Origin: Bacilli bacterium
GTDB taxonomy: Bacteria; Bacillota_I; Bacilli_A; RF39; UBA660
Direction: 5' to 3'
NCBI GenBank assembly: GCA_017544525.1
Contig: JAFYEA010000017.1
Coordinates: 62,001-126,000, forward strand
Length of the DNA: 64,000 nucleotides
Shown: in pieces, positions 7,650 through 15,631 of the stretch
Layout: each line of letters starts with the position of its first letter
Position numbering within the stretch: the stretch's first letter is position 1
The notes under the pieces: generated by a model
What the model saw: only the letters and a program-made list of their open reading frames with translations
What the model was told of the DNA's origin: nothing
Database searches by the model: none
Made by a program: the position numbers and the translations under genes

Positions 7650-7745
7650 ATGAGAGAATTAAGAGGAAAAAGTTTACTTTTTGCTAGTAGTTTAGTTGGA
7701 ACTGCTATTGTTGTTAATTCTTTAATATTTGGTCTCATCATTTAA
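7650..7745 (+). CDS. 31-residue leader/membrane peptide before uraA
   Basis: ATG 7650 has AGAGG 8 bases upstream. The ORF encodes a basic N-terminus (MRELRGKS) and one hydrophobic stretch (LLFASSLVGTAIVVNSLIFG), ending LII-TAA at 7745. Its last codons form the 5' arm of a strong terminator, and uraA-upp follow. It could be a small membrane protein in its own right or a leader peptide whose translation sets read-through into uraA. No run of regulatory codons is evident, so the attenuation idea rests on geometry alone. Confidence 0.55.
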   Translation: MRELRGKSLLFASSLVGTAIVVNSLIFGLII

Positions 7746-7763
7746 TTGATGGGACTTTTTTTT
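7732..7763 (+). terminator. Terminator/possible attenuator before uraA
   Basis: GTCTCATCA pairs with TGATGGGAC (one G-U), with loop TTTAAT and eight T. The 5' arm overlaps the end and the loop overlaps the stop of the 31-codon ORF; uraA starts 30 bases after the hairpin. Confidence 0.85.
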
Positions 7764-7792
7764 GCCTTAATATTTCATAAAGGAGTGTGTAT

Positions 7793-9073
7793 ATGAAAAG
7801 AAATAGTAAAATGTTACTTGATATTAATGACAAACCACCAGTATTAAAATGGCTACTTCTATCATTACAACATGTGTTTGCAATGTTTGGAGCAACTATT
7901 TTAGTACCTATACTTGTTAATTCTGCGGCAGGAAGTGAAGTATTATCTATACCAGTTGCTTTAGTTTCATCTGGTATTGGTACATTAATCTACATAGTTT
8001 GTACTAGAGGTAAGAGTCCAGTATATCTTGGAAGTTCATTTGCATTTATTACACCAATGATTGTAGGATTTGCAATGGCTGGAAGAGCAGGTGTATTTAC
8101 TGGAATTATGGGAGTAGGACTTGTTTATGTAATATTTGCATTAATTGTTAAATTAGCAGGTAAAACATGGTTAAATAAGTTATTACCTCCAATTATCGTT
8201 GGACCTATGATTATGATTATAGGTTTAGGACTTGCACCAACAGCAGTTGAAGAAATTGGGCTTAATTTAGATGTTGTTCCTTGGAAGAATGTAGTTGTTG
8301 CATTAGTTGCATTCTTTACAACAGCAATCTTAGCAGTAAGAGGAAAAGGGTTCTTTAAAGTAATTCCATTCTTAATGGGTATGGTTGCTGGATATGTTGC
8401 ATCTATGTGCTTAGGAATGATTGATTATAGTACAATAACAAGCGCTAAATTCTTAAGTGTTCCTGGATTCTATATTCCATTTGTTCATTATAAATTAAAT
8501 TTTGTAGCAATGTTAACAATAGTACCAATTGCTATAGTAACAATGGCAGAACATATTGGAGATCATAAAGTATTAGGGACAATTATTGATAAAGATTTAA
8601 TTGAAGATCCAGGTTTAGATAGAACACTAATGGGTGATGGACTTGCAACATTTGCAGCTGGTTTACTCGGGGGACCTGCTAATACTACATATGGAGAAAA
8701 TACTTCAGTTGTAGGTATGACAAAAGTTGCATCAGTTTGGGTGACTGGACTAGCAGCAGTAATTGCTATTGTATTTGGTTTCTTAGGAAAGTTAACAGCA
8801 ATTATATCATCTATTCCTGCACCAGTACTTGGAGGAGTTGCAATTCTACTTTATGGATTTATATCTGTAAATGGTCTTAAAATTTTAATTCAAAATCAAG
8901 TAGATTTTGGAAAAACTAAAAATGTAATAGTAGCAGCTTCAATGTTAGTTTTAGGATTAGGTGGAGCAGCAATATCAATTGTGACTAAAAATGTAAATGT
9001 ATCAATATCTGGTATGTCATTAGCAGCTATAATTGGTATCTTATTAAATTTAATAATTCCTGAGGAGAAATAA
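7793..9073 (+). CDS. uraA: Uracil permease (NCS2 family)
   Basis: This is a 426-residue multi-pass nucleobase transporter, uracil:H+ symport expected. Family signatures are present: [19 protein letters not shown] at the N-terminus, [14 protein letters not shown] with the substrate/proton Glu, and [18 protein letters not shown] with the second Glu. About 14 hydrophobic segments fit the NCS2 fold and length is normal. ATG 7793 has AAAGGAG 7 bases upstream; the in-frame GTG 7787 is too close to it. The gene is 1 base from upp, giving a classic salvage operon of uptake plus phosphoribosylation. A terminator just upstream suggests transcription control; no PyrR-binding consensus was seen. Confidence 0.93.
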   Translation: MKRNSKMLLDINDKPPVLKWLLLSLQHVFAMFGATILVPILVNSAAGSEVLSIPVALVSSGIGTLIYIVCTRGKSPVYLGSSFAFITPMIVGFAMAGRAGVFTGIMGVGLVYVIFALIVKLAGKTWLNKLLPPIIVGPMIMIIGLGLAPTAVEEIGLNLDVVPWKNVVVALVAFFTTAILAVRGKGFFKVIPFLMGMVAGYVASMCLGMIDYSTITSAKFLSVPGFYIPFVHYKLNFVAMLTIVPIAIVTMAEHIGDHKVLGTIIDKDLIEDPGLDRTLMGDGLATFAAGLLGGPANTTYGENTSVVGMTKVASVWVTGLAAVIAIVFGFLGKLTAIISSIPAPVLGGVAILLYGFISVNGLKILIQNQVDFGKTKNVIVAASMLVLGLGGAAISIVTKNVNVSISGMSLAAIIGILLNLIIPEEK

Positions 9074-9074
9074 T

Positions 9075-9701
9075 ATGAAAGAGATTGTTCTAAATCATCC
9101 CTTAATAACGCATAAATTGTCTATATTAAGAGATAAAAATACTGGTACAAAAGAATTTAGAGAATTGGTTAGTGAAATAGCAATATTATTATGTTATGAG
9201 GCAACTAAAGATGCTAAGTTAAAAAATACTGTTATTGAAACACCTCTTGAAAAATATAAAACTCAATGTCTAGATGAAGATAGTTTTGCTTTTGTACCTA
9301 TCTTAAGAGCTGGTATGAGTATGGTGGAGGGTATTATTAAAGTAATACCTAATGCTAAAATAGGGCATATAGGTTTATATAGAAACGAGGAAACATTAGA
9401 ACCTGTAGAATACTATTATAAGATGCCAGAAAAAATTAATAAGAGAGAAGTATTTATTCTTGATCCAATGCTTGCTACGGGAGGTAGTATTTTAGCTACA
9501 ATTAATAGATTAAAAAAAGATGGTGTTAAAAAGATTAAAGTATTATGCGTAATCGCAGCACCAGAAGGTTTAAAAGCAGTAAAAAAAGCACACCCAGATG
9601 TTCAAATCTATTGTGCTTCTGTTGATAGAAAGTTAAATGATATTGGATATATTCTTCCTGGTTTAGGGGATGCAGGAGATAGAGTATATGGAACTAAGTA
9701 A
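9075..9701 (+). CDS. upp: Uracil phosphoribosyltransferase
   Basis: This is a 208-residue enzyme converting uracil and PRPP to UMP. The PRPP loop reads [18 protein letters not shown], the uracil-binding C-terminus is [18 protein letters not shown], and [11 protein letters not shown] is also typical. The length matches bacterial Upp. It is translated from ATG 9075 just after the uraA stop, with the GAGGAG ribosome site inside uraA. The stop codon lies in the 5' arm of the operon terminator. Confidence 0.96.
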   Translation: MKEIVLNHPLITHKLSILRDKNTGTKEFRELVSEIAILLCYEATKDAKLKNTVIETPLEKYKTQCLDEDSFAFVPILRAGMSMVEGIIKVIPNAKIGHIGLYRNEETLEPVEYYYKMPEKINKREVFILDPMLATGGSILATINRLKKDGVKKIKVLCVIAAPEGLKAVKKAHPDVQIYCASVDRKLNDIGYILPGLGDAGDRVYGTK

Positions 9702-9725
9702 TACTTGAATAGTATTACTTTTTAA
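9696..9725 (+). terminator. Terminator of uraA-upp
   Basis: A perfect 10-bp stem, AAGTAATACT with AGTATTACTT, has loop TGAAT and is followed by TTTTT. The upp TAA is in the 5' arm. Confidence 0.9.
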
Positions 9726-9731
9726 TAATAT

Positions 9732-9757
9732 AAAAGTACTAATTATTTAGTACTTTT
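9732..9757. terminator. Palindromic bidirectional terminator
   Basis: An 11-bp inverted repeat, AAAAGTACTAA/TTAGTACTTTT, has T-rich flanks on both strands. It coincides with the end of a short minus-strand ORF and gives a second stop for uraA-upp. Confidence 0.7.
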
Positions 9758-9852
9758 ATCTTTGATATTCTATTTTTTAATCTATTAATTTCTTGAATAA
9801 AAAAGTGTTTAATTCTAGATTGATTAATTATAGCAGTATTATGTTGATTCAT
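9739..9852 (-). CDS. Possible 37-residue protein
   Basis: A minus-strand ORF runs from ATG at 9852 to TAG at 9741-9739. AGGA lies 9 bases before the ATG and a palindromic terminator covers its end. The product starts MNQHNTAIINQS and has a basic, amphipathic C-terminal half (FFIQEINRLKNRISKIKV). There is no recognised family and no strong promoter. Ribosome site plus well-placed terminator make it more than a random frame, but it could still be chance in AT-rich DNA. Confidence 0.4.
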   Translation of the reverse strand: MNQHNTAIINQSRIKHFFIQEINRLKNRISKIKVLNN

Positions 9853-9951
9853 TTATAATTCCTATATTCATATTATTTATATTATTAATCATTAACTCAC
9901 GAAGATGTCTCAGGAATTTATTTTTATTTAATGTGTAAAGTAGAATTATAT

Positions 9952-9970
9952 ATGTTATAATATTTCTATG
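9952..9970 (+). promoter_or_regulatory. Extended -10 promoter giving a probable leaderless mRNA
   Basis: ATGTTATAAT (extended -10, TATAAT at 9956-9961) ends 6 bases before ATG 9968, where transcription would start. No Shine-Dalgarno sequence lies between. Confidence 0.55.
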
Positions 9971-10600
9971 ATTAAAAAAGTATTTAAAGAAAATTTAATT
10001 TATATAATTATTATAATATCTCTTATTATAGTTTTGTCTATTATTATGAGATCTTCTTTACATGGCAAAATAATAATATTTGATAATAAAGTAATAGAAT
10101 TTGTAAGAGATATACTTGATAGTAGATTGACAAGTTTCTTTAAACTAATGACAAATTCCGGTGCTTTATACATACCAATTGTTATTCTTGTGTGTATTTT
10201 TGTGTTTATTAAGAATAAATGGTATTTTTGTATAGAAACTGTTAGTTATGCTTTTGCTGGATTAGTTTCTTATATTGCTAAGTTAATAGTGGCCAGACCG
10301 AGACCACTTGAAGCATTAATAAAAATGCCTAGTACATATAGTTTTCCAAGTGGACATACATTAACATCATTAGTATTTTATTGTATACTTTTTTATTTGT
10401 TAACTATTAAGTCAAAAAGAAGTGTAAAGATAATTGGTTTTATATTTAGTTTATCATTGATTTGTATTGTTTCTGTATCTAGAATTTATTTGGGTGTTCA
10501 TTATTTTTCTGATGTATTGGGTGGATTTATAATTGGAATACCTTGCGTATTAATTATTGTAAATACAATTGAAAAGAATTTAAAGGAGAAATTATTATGA
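9968..10600 (+). CDS. PAP2-family membrane phosphatase
   Basis: This is a 210-residue protein with about six hydrophobic segments. All three PAP2 acid-phosphatase motifs are present: KLIVARPRP, YSFPSGHT and SRIYLGVHYFSD. Likely substrates are lipid phosphates (phosphatidic acid, undecaprenyl pyrophosphate or PGP) on the outer face of the membrane; the sequence does not decide. The gene seems leaderless: the -10 box lies directly before ATG. It overlaps the following patatin gene by ATGA, so both are co-translated, suggesting a lipid-turnover pair. Confidence 0.85.
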   Translation: MIKKVFKENLIYIIIIISLIIVLSIIMRSSLHGKIIIFDNKVIEFVRDILDSRLTSFFKLMTNSGALYIPIVILVCIFVFIKNKWYFCIETVSYAFAGLVSYIAKLIVARPRPLEALIKMPSTYSFPSGHTLTSLVFYCILFYLLTIKSKRSVKIIGFIFSLSLICIVSVSRIYLGVHYFSDVLGGFIIGIPCVLIIVNTIEKNLKEKLL

Positions 10601-11655
10601 GAGGATTAATGCTTGAAGGTGGAGGAGCAAAGGGTGCTTATGAAGCCGGTGCTGTTAAAGCTTTATTAAAAAGAAAAATACAGTTTGATTGTATTGGCGG
10701 TACTTCAATTGGTGCGATTAATGCTGCTTTTTGTGTTCAAAAAAATTTTGATGGGATGTATAAACTGTGGTTAAGTACTGATAGTGAAGAATTATTTGGT
10801 ATTGAATCAGAAATGTTAAAGAATATTACTACTCATAATTTAACTAGAGAAGATATTAAAAAGGGGTTAAGTACTGTAAAAAAGATTGTTAAAAATAGAG
10901 GCATAGATACAGTTAATATAAGAAGAATATTAGAAAAGAATATTAATGAGAAGAAGTTTAGAAGAAGCAAAATTGATTTTGCTATGAATACGTATAGTTT
11001 AAGTGACAGAAAACCTGTAGAGGTATTTAAGAAAGATATTCCTGAAGGTAAGTTGATTGACTATATTATTTCTAGTGCTTATTTACCTGTATTTAAATTT
11101 GAAAGGATTATTGATGATAAATATTATATTGATGGTGGATTTTATTCAAATTGTCCAGTTGATATGCTTGTAGATGCTCTATATGATGAAATATATGTTA
11201 TAAGAGCATGGCAAAAGAAAATGTCTATCAAAAATAAGAATCATGCTAAGATACATATTATAGGTCCAAGAGAAGATTTAGGTTCTATTATGTTATTTGA
11301 TCCAGAAATGGCTGAATATAGAATGAACTTAGGCTATTATGATACTATTAAGTATTTAGATAATCTTGATGGTAATAAATATTATTTTAAGAATTATAAT
11401 GAAGAATATTATTCTAGATTGTTTGGTAGTAAAGATTATAAAGAAATAGTAAAAAAATATAATAAAGGATTAAAAATAAAAAATAATAAAGATTTTATCT
11501 TGATAATAATAGAAAAAATATGTAACGAAAATAAAATGGATAGATTTAAAGTATATAATTTACCATATTTAATCACTAGATTAAAATATAAAATGGCTGG
11601 TAAAACTAAGAATTATTATTATGATTTTATTAAAAAGATAAAAGTAGAATTTTAA
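10597..11655 (+). CDS. Patatin-like phospholipase
   Basis: This is a 352-residue serine acyl hydrolase. The oxyanion loop is LEGGGAKGAYEAG at the N-terminus. The nucleophile elbow GGTSIGAINA places Ser37, and catalytic Asp179 is in YIDGGFYSNCPVD; this Ser-Asp dyad is complete. The C-terminal ~120 residues (from about 230) are Lys/Tyr-rich and may form a membrane-associating cap. No signal peptide is present, so it likely acts on inner-leaflet phospholipids. The start overlaps the PAP2 stop (ATGA) with AAAGGAGA upstream, so the two are coupled. Confidence 0.85.
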   Translation: MRGLMLEGGGAKGAYEAGAVKALLKRKIQFDCIGGTSIGAINAAFCVQKNFDGMYKLWLSTDSEELFGIESEMLKNITTHNLTREDIKKGLSTVKKIVKNRGIDTVNIRRILEKNINEKKFRRSKIDFAMNTYSLSDRKPVEVFKKDIPEGKLIDYIISSAYLPVFKFERIIDDKYYIDGGFYSNCPVDMLVDALYDEIYVIRAWQKKMSIKNKNHAKIHIIGPREDLGSIMLFDPEMAEYRMNLGYYDTIKYLDNLDGNKYYFKNYNEEYYSRLFGSKDYKEIVKKYNKGLKIKNNKDFILIIIEKICNENKMDRFKVYNLPYLITRLKYKMAGKTKNYYYDFIKKIKVEF

Positions 11656-11676
11656 TAATATTTAAATAAAAAAATG

Positions 11677-11705
11677 TTGAAAAAATAGTAGTAATATGTT
11701 AGTAT
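11677..11705 (+). promoter_or_regulatory. Promoter of tRNA-Gly
   Basis: TTGAAA (11677-11682), 17 bp, then TGT-TAGTAT (an extended -10 with a weak hexamer) precede the tRNA by 12 bases. Confidence 0.5.
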
Positions 11706-11717
11706 ATTACTACCGAT

Positions 11718-11792
11718 GCAGGTGTAGTACAACGGCTAGTACGTGGCCTTGCCAAGGCTGAGGCGAGGGTTCGACTCCCTTCACTTGCTCCA
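11718..11792 (+). tRNA. tRNA-Gly (GCC)
   Basis: The acceptor stem GCAGGTG pairs with CACTTGC (one G-U). The anticodon loop TTGCCAA has anticodon GCC, the T loop is TTCGACT, and CCA is encoded at 11790-11792. Confidence 0.95.
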
Positions 11793-11802
11793 TGAGAAAA
11801 TA

Positions 11803-11827
11803 AACTCAGTATAAACTGGGTTTTTTT
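11803..11827 (+). terminator. Terminator after tRNA-Gly
   Basis: AACTCAGT pairs with ACTGGGTT (one G-U), followed by TTTTT. Confidence 0.75.
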
Positions 11828-11921
11828 ATGTTTTGTTTAAAAAGTAACAATAGAAGGAATTACATTTAATTTGTAAATTATGATAAAATGTGATATATTA
11901 ACCTTATAAAGGAGAGGTGTT

Positions 11922-12698
11922 ATGGCAAAGAAAGACAGAAACATTATTGAAGTCACTGAAAAAGATGGTGGCAAAAAAATAGGTGTTGATTCTAAAGGAA
12001 AACTTATAGAAGTAAAAGAAACACCAAGAGAGGGTGCTAAAATTAAAAGAATTATAGCTATATGTTTATGGCTTGTTGGTATATTCTTTGAAGTAATTGG
12101 AATCTTAAGATTAAAAGGAGTAATTGGATGGATTCCATCATTAAACACTACCGCATTTTTAATTATTGTTTTAGTTCTTGATTGTATTGCTGTTGTGATT
12201 GGATCTCAATTTTGGAAGAAAGCAAATCACATTGATCCAGCAAGTGAAAAGAACGCTCTTAAGTTTTGGGTTCAAAACAATCTTGGTACAATAATTTCTG
12301 TAATAGCATTCTTACCTATTATCTTATTTGTTTTAACTGATAAAGAAATGGATAAGAAGAACAAGACTATTGTTAGTGTTGTTGCAGTAATTTTACTTTT
12401 AATAGCAGGTGTTGGTAGTTATGATTTTAATCCTGTATCTTCTGAACAATTAGAAAGAGCTCAAAAAGAAGTTTTAGCAACTGGAAATTATGATACTAAC
12501 GAAGATGGTGAAGCTATTGTTTACTGGGCTGAACATAGTAAAAAGTATCATGTTGATAAAGATTGTCCTGCACTACAAAATAGTGAAAATGTATACTTTG
12601 GTACTGTAAAAGCTGCTTATGAAAAGAAACTAACTGAACCATGTAGAAGATGTATTCATGAGTTAGAAGAAGAACATACTGATGAAGAGGCAAAATAA
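11922..12698 (+). CDS. Four-TM membrane protein with C-terminal Cys/His (Ada-like) motif
   Basis: This is a 258-residue protein. A charged N-terminal ~45 residues precede hydrophobic segments near 46-66, 77-100, 120-142 and 148-166. The soluble C-terminus has YWAEHSKKYHVDKDCPALQ followed by EPCRRCIHELE. This His/Cys pattern (KYHxxxxCxxL ... PCxxC) occurs in small metal-binding domains related to the Ada zinc site in many Firmicutes proteins of unknown role. ATG 11922 has AAAGGAGAGG upstream. Its stop overlaps the start of the next gene by one base (TAATG), so the pair is translationally coupled. Function unknown. Confidence 0.65.
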   Translation: MAKKDRNIIEVTEKDGGKKIGVDSKGKLIEVKETPREGAKIKRIIAICLWLVGIFFEVIGILRLKGVIGWIPSLNTTAFLIIVLVLDCIAVVIGSQFWKKANHIDPASEKNALKFWVQNNLGTIISVIAFLPIILFVLTDKEMDKKNKTIVSVVAVILLLIAGVGSYDFNPVSSEQLERAQKEVLATGNYDTNEDGEAIVYWAEHSKKYHVDKDCPALQNSENVYFGTVKAAYEKKLTEPCRRCIHELEEEHTDEEAK

Positions 12699-12964
12699 TG
12701 GCTAAATTAGTAGAAGTTAAAGAAGAAAAGAAAACTAAAAAAAGTCCTAAAATTAATTTGAATAAAGTTAAAAAATTAATTGATGACAATCCTGAAGCTG
12801 TTCAAAAGATTAAAGAAGGTGTTACTGATATTATTACTAGCAAAGTAATTGGTAATGCCACTAAGAAAACAACTAAAAAAACTACAAAAAAGAGTAGTTC
12901 TAAAAACAGTTCAGATAGTTTATCAAAGGTAATGGATCTAGCTGGAACATTATTTAAGAAATAA
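12698..12964 (+). CDS. Small Lys-rich hypothetical protein
   Basis: This is an 88-residue, strongly basic protein. An N-terminal segment is rich in KKTKK, a middle part (NLNKVKKLIDDNPEAVQKI) is probably helical, a low-complexity KKTTKKTTKKSSSK stretch covers about 56-69, and a short C-terminal helix follows. No family recognised. The Lys/Thr repeat suggests nucleic-acid or polyanion contact, which is inference. It is co-translated with the preceding membrane protein (TAATG) and followed by a strong bidirectional terminator. Confidence 0.6.
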   Translation: MAKLVEVKEEKKTKKSPKINLNKVKKLIDDNPEAVQKIKEGVTDIITSKVIGNATKKTTKKTTKKSSSKNSSDSLSKVMDLAGTLFKK

Positions 12965-12994
12965 AAAAACTTATGATTTATTCATAAGTTTTTT
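12965..12994. terminator. Bidirectional terminator between convergent genes
   Basis: A 12-bp stem, AAAAACTTATGA with TCATAAGTTTTT, has loop TTTAT. T-runs on both strands serve the 12698 and 12993 genes. Confidence 0.9.
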
Positions 12995-13301
12995 ATTGTG
13001 CTCTAGTTTGTTGATTATTTAAAATATCATATATTATTTTATAATATTCTGTTACATTATTTCTTACAAACTCTGTATCTTGAGCTATTCTTTCTGGAGT
13101 AAGTTCATCTTCAACACTTGGATCATCCATTTCAGCGTAGCACATTTTAACTAACATGTTATAAAAATCTTTATTTTTAGCTGTAGGTAACGCTTCCATA
13201 AAACTTAACATTCTTTTGTAATAAATGCAAGCATCATTTAATGCATTAATATCATTTGATTGTTTTACTTCATCGTTTAATGTTTTTAAAATATATTTCA
13301 T
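12993..13301 (-). CDS. Hypothetical helical protein
   Basis: This is a 102-residue, acidic, probably all-helical protein (MKYILKTLNDEVKQSNDINA, CIYYKRMLSFMEALPTAKNK) with no membrane segment and no catalytic motif I recognise. An AAGGAG site lies 7 bases before the ATG on the minus strand. It is convergent with the Lys-rich gene and shares its terminator. Function unknown. Confidence 0.6.
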   Translation of the reverse strand: MKYILKTLNDEVKQSNDINALNDACIYYKRMLSFMEALPTAKNKDFYNMLVKMCYAEMDDPSVEDELTPERIAQDTEFVRNNVTEYYKIIYDILNNQQTRAQ

Positions 13302-13406
13302 ATCTTTCTCCTTCTATCTATCATAATTATATAATAGTATTTAATATAAATACAAGGTGACATTTACATAATAATTAATTAATTATCGAAAAACAATAAA
13401 AAAATA

Positions 13407-13435
13407 TTGAAAAATAAAAAATAATGTGTTAATAT
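13407..13435 (+). promoter_or_regulatory. Promoter of the DUF2975/XRE/DUF4173 genes
   Basis: TTGAAA (13407-13412), a 17-bp spacer and TAATAT (13430-13435) stand 19 bases before the start. Confidence 0.6.
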
Positions 13436-13454
13436 AAGTTTGGAAGTGATGTAA

Positions 13455-13922
13455 ATGGATAATAAAAAATTAAGTAATCTTGGAAGAACAATGGAGGTAT
13501 TATTAAAAGTTGGCTTTGTATTATCAATAGTTATTATTGCAGGTTTATATTTTATTACTAAATTATTTAAAATACATTTTGACTTGTTTATTATTATGAT
13601 ATATCCGTGTGGTTTATTATTTACGTATATGATATATGAATTTATATGTTTATTTAAATCATTATATAAAGGTAATCCTTTTTGTTTAGAGAATGTTAAA
13701 ATATTAAAAAATAATATGTTTATTTCTATAATAATAGGTATATTAGTTTTAATATCATTATTAATATCATGTTTTATGTACAATTACTATAGTTTACAAT
13801 TAAAATTTGCTTTAGGATTTATATCATTATTATTCTTTGTAGCATCTATTGCTTTTTATATTTTATCAGAACTTTTTAATCAAGCTCATAAATATAAAGA
13901 AGAAAATGATCTTACTATTTAG
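13455..13922 (+). CDS. DUF2975 membrane protein
   Basis: This is a 155-residue protein with four hydrophobic segments (about 16-37, 45-68, 91-112, 118-140). The terminal ELFNQAHKYKEENDLTI is diagnostic of DUF2975. In Firmicutes this family is habitually paired with a YozG-like XRE regulator, exactly as here: the stop (TAG) is embedded in the AGGAGG of the next gene. Predicted role: membrane partner or sensor of that regulator. The biochemical activity of DUF2975 is not established. Confidence 0.85.
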   Translation: MDNKKLSNLGRTMEVLLKVGFVLSIVIIAGLYFITKLFKIHFDLFIIMIYPCGLLFTYMIYEFICLFKSLYKGNPFCLENVKILKNNMFISIIIGILVLISLLISCFMYNYYSLQLKFALGFISLLFFVASIAFYILSELFNQAHKYKEENDLTI

Positions 13923-13931
13923 GAGGTACAT

Positions 13932-14153
13932 ATGGGTGTTATAGTTAATTTAGATGTTATGATGGCAAGGAGAAAAATATCTTCTCAAGATTTAGCTGAA
14001 AAGATAGGAATTACTCAAGCCAATTTATCTATTCTTAAAACAAATAAGGGAAAAGCAATTAGATTTAGTACATTAGAGAAATTATGTGAAGTATTAGATT
14101 GTAAACCAGGGGATTTATTAGATTATGAAAAGGAAGGTGTAAAGGATGAATGA
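13932..14153 (+). CDS. YozG-like XRE transcriptional regulator
   Basis: This is a 73-residue single-domain Cro/CI helix-turn-helix protein. The HTH lies about residues 15-40 (ISSQDLAEKIGITQANLSIL), followed by FSTLEKLCEVLDCKPGDLL, typical of the HTH_26/YozG group. There is no effector domain; regulation probably comes through the DUF2975 partner just upstream. AGGAGG lies 6 bases before the ATG. The gene overlaps the next one by 8 bases. It is likely autoregulatory. Confidence 0.85.
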   Translation: MGVIVNLDVMMARRKISSQDLAEKIGITQANLSILKTNKGKAIRFSTLEKLCEVLDCKPGDLLDYEKEGVKDE

Positions 14154-15567
14154 GTTTGCTATATATTGTTTATTGTTAGCTATATGGAATGTTATATTAT
14201 TTTATGGTAAAGACTTTGGAATATCTGTATTATTATTTATAGTTCCATTATTAATTTATTTTTATTTCTTATTTAAGAAGAATAATTTAATTAAGAATAA
14301 AAAGGGATTATTATTTATGATTCCTATTGTTATATTGTCTATGACATTTTTTATATTTAATAGTAATACATTTAATGTATTGAATCCATTAGTTATTATT
14401 GGATTGATATTGCTTATGTATATATTTACTGTTAAACCTATATATAATGTTAAAAATATAATTATTGATATGTTTAGATTACTATTTAAACCTTGGTGTT
14501 TTATAGGAAAATTTTATAGGAAATGTACTTCTAATATTAAATTAAATATGTCTGATAAAACTAAAAAGATATTAAAAGCTTTGTTAATTGTTTTACCTAT
14601 TGTAATTGTTGTATTAATATTATTATCTAATGCTGATATGATATTTGATAAGTTGTTTTCATCAATATTTAGTAGGATAAAGGATTGGTTTACTTTAGAA
14701 ATATTTGATAGTTTATTAGGTAAATTATTTGTCGGTATTATTGTATTATTTGCTATTGGTAGTACTAGTTTATATATCATTAATGCTTATCATAAAGAAG
14801 AGGATAAGAAAAAAGAGAAAAGATTTAAAGATATATATACTATTAAGTTATTAGTTACTATCTTAAATATTATATATGTTATATTTGATTTTATTCAAAT
14901 TAAATCTTTAATGTTGCATAATGTTACCTATGGTATTAATTTTGCTGAGTATGCAAGGCAAGGATTCTTTGAATTAATGTTTGTATCATTTATTAATCTA
15001 GCAGTAATTCTTGCTTCTAAGAAGTTTGATATTAATAATAAGAAAGATAAGAAGTATATTAATATCATGAGTGTTGTTATGGTAGTTTTAACATTAATTA
15101 TAATTGCTTCTTCATTTATGAGAATGCATTTATATGAAACTGCTTATGGATATACGGTACTTAGATTATTAGTATATGTTACATTAATTACTGAGGCTTT
15201 ATTAATGATTCCTACCGTTATGTATATATTTAATTCTAAGTTTAATATTGTTAAGAGTTATATGATTATTATGATAAGTGTGTATTGTATTATTAATTAT
15301 ATTAATATCGATTATTTAATAGCATATAAAAATGTTAATAAATATTATACTGACAATAAGATTGATTTAAATTATTTAGCTAATTATGAGTCTGATAATA
15401 TTCCTATATTAATTGATTTATATAAGAATACTAAGAATGAGGAAATGAGAAGTGCTTTATTTGATTACTTTATTGATGTAATGGAGAATAATAAAAGATC
15501 TAGTATATTTGAATATAATATTTCTAAATCTAGATGTATTAGAATGATAAAAGAACTTGATAAATAA
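14146..15567 (+). CDS. DUF4173/DUF4153-type membrane protein
   Basis: This is a 473-residue protein with about ten to eleven hydrophobic segments and a C-terminal soluble tail of ~90 residues. The order (N-terminal TMs, cytosolic loop near LLFKPWCFIGKFYRKC, a conserved YAROGFF-like segment that reads YARQGFFELMF here, then further TMs) fits the DUF4173 family. Such proteins are frequently found beside DUF2975/XRE pairs, as here. It overlaps the regulator gene by 8 bases, so the three are one transcript. Function unknown; a membrane stress or signalling role is inference from context. Confidence 0.75.
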   Translation: MNEFAIYCLLLAIWNVILFYGKDFGISVLLFIVPLLIYFYFLFKKNNLIKNKKGLLFMIPIVILSMTFFIFNSNTFNVLNPLVIIGLILLMYIFTVKPIYNVKNIIIDMFRLLFKPWCFIGKFYRKCTSNIKLNMSDKTKKILKALLIVLPIVIVVLILLSNADMIFDKLFSSIFSRIKDWFTLEIFDSLLGKLFVGIIVLFAIGSTSLYIINAYHKEEDKKKEKRFKDIYTIKLLVTILNIIYVIFDFIQIKSLMLHNVTYGINFAEYARQGFFELMFVSFINLAVILASKKFDINNKKDKKYINIMSVVMVVLTLIIIASSFMRMHLYETAYGYTVLRLLVYVTLITEALLMIPTVMYIFNSKFNIVKSYMIIMISVYCIINYINIDYLIAYKNVNKYYTDNKIDLNYLANYESDNIPILIDLYKNTKNEEMRSALFDYFIDVMENNKRSSIFEYNISKSRCIRMIKELDK

Positions 15568-15580
15568 TCAGGTTCTTTTA
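15551..15580 (+). terminator. Terminator after the DUF4173 gene
   Basis: An 11-bp stem (AAGAACTTGAT with ATCAGGTTCTT, one mismatch/wobble) carries the TAA stop in its loop and is followed by TTTTATT. Confidence 0.8.
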
Positions 15581-15609
15581 TTGATAAAAAAAGCCATGCT
15601 TGGTATAAT
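15581..15609 (+). promoter_or_regulatory. Promoter of the RNA-modification genes
   Basis: TTGATA (15581-15586), a 17-bp spacer and TATAAT (15604-15609) precede AGGAGGGG. Confidence 0.85.
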
Positions 15610-15631
15610 TAAATTAACTTAGGAGGGGAAT

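Noticed and set aside
7608..7792. PyrR-type attenuator before uraA
   Set aside because: A terminator is present but neither the PyrR binding-loop consensus nor an antiterminator was recognised.
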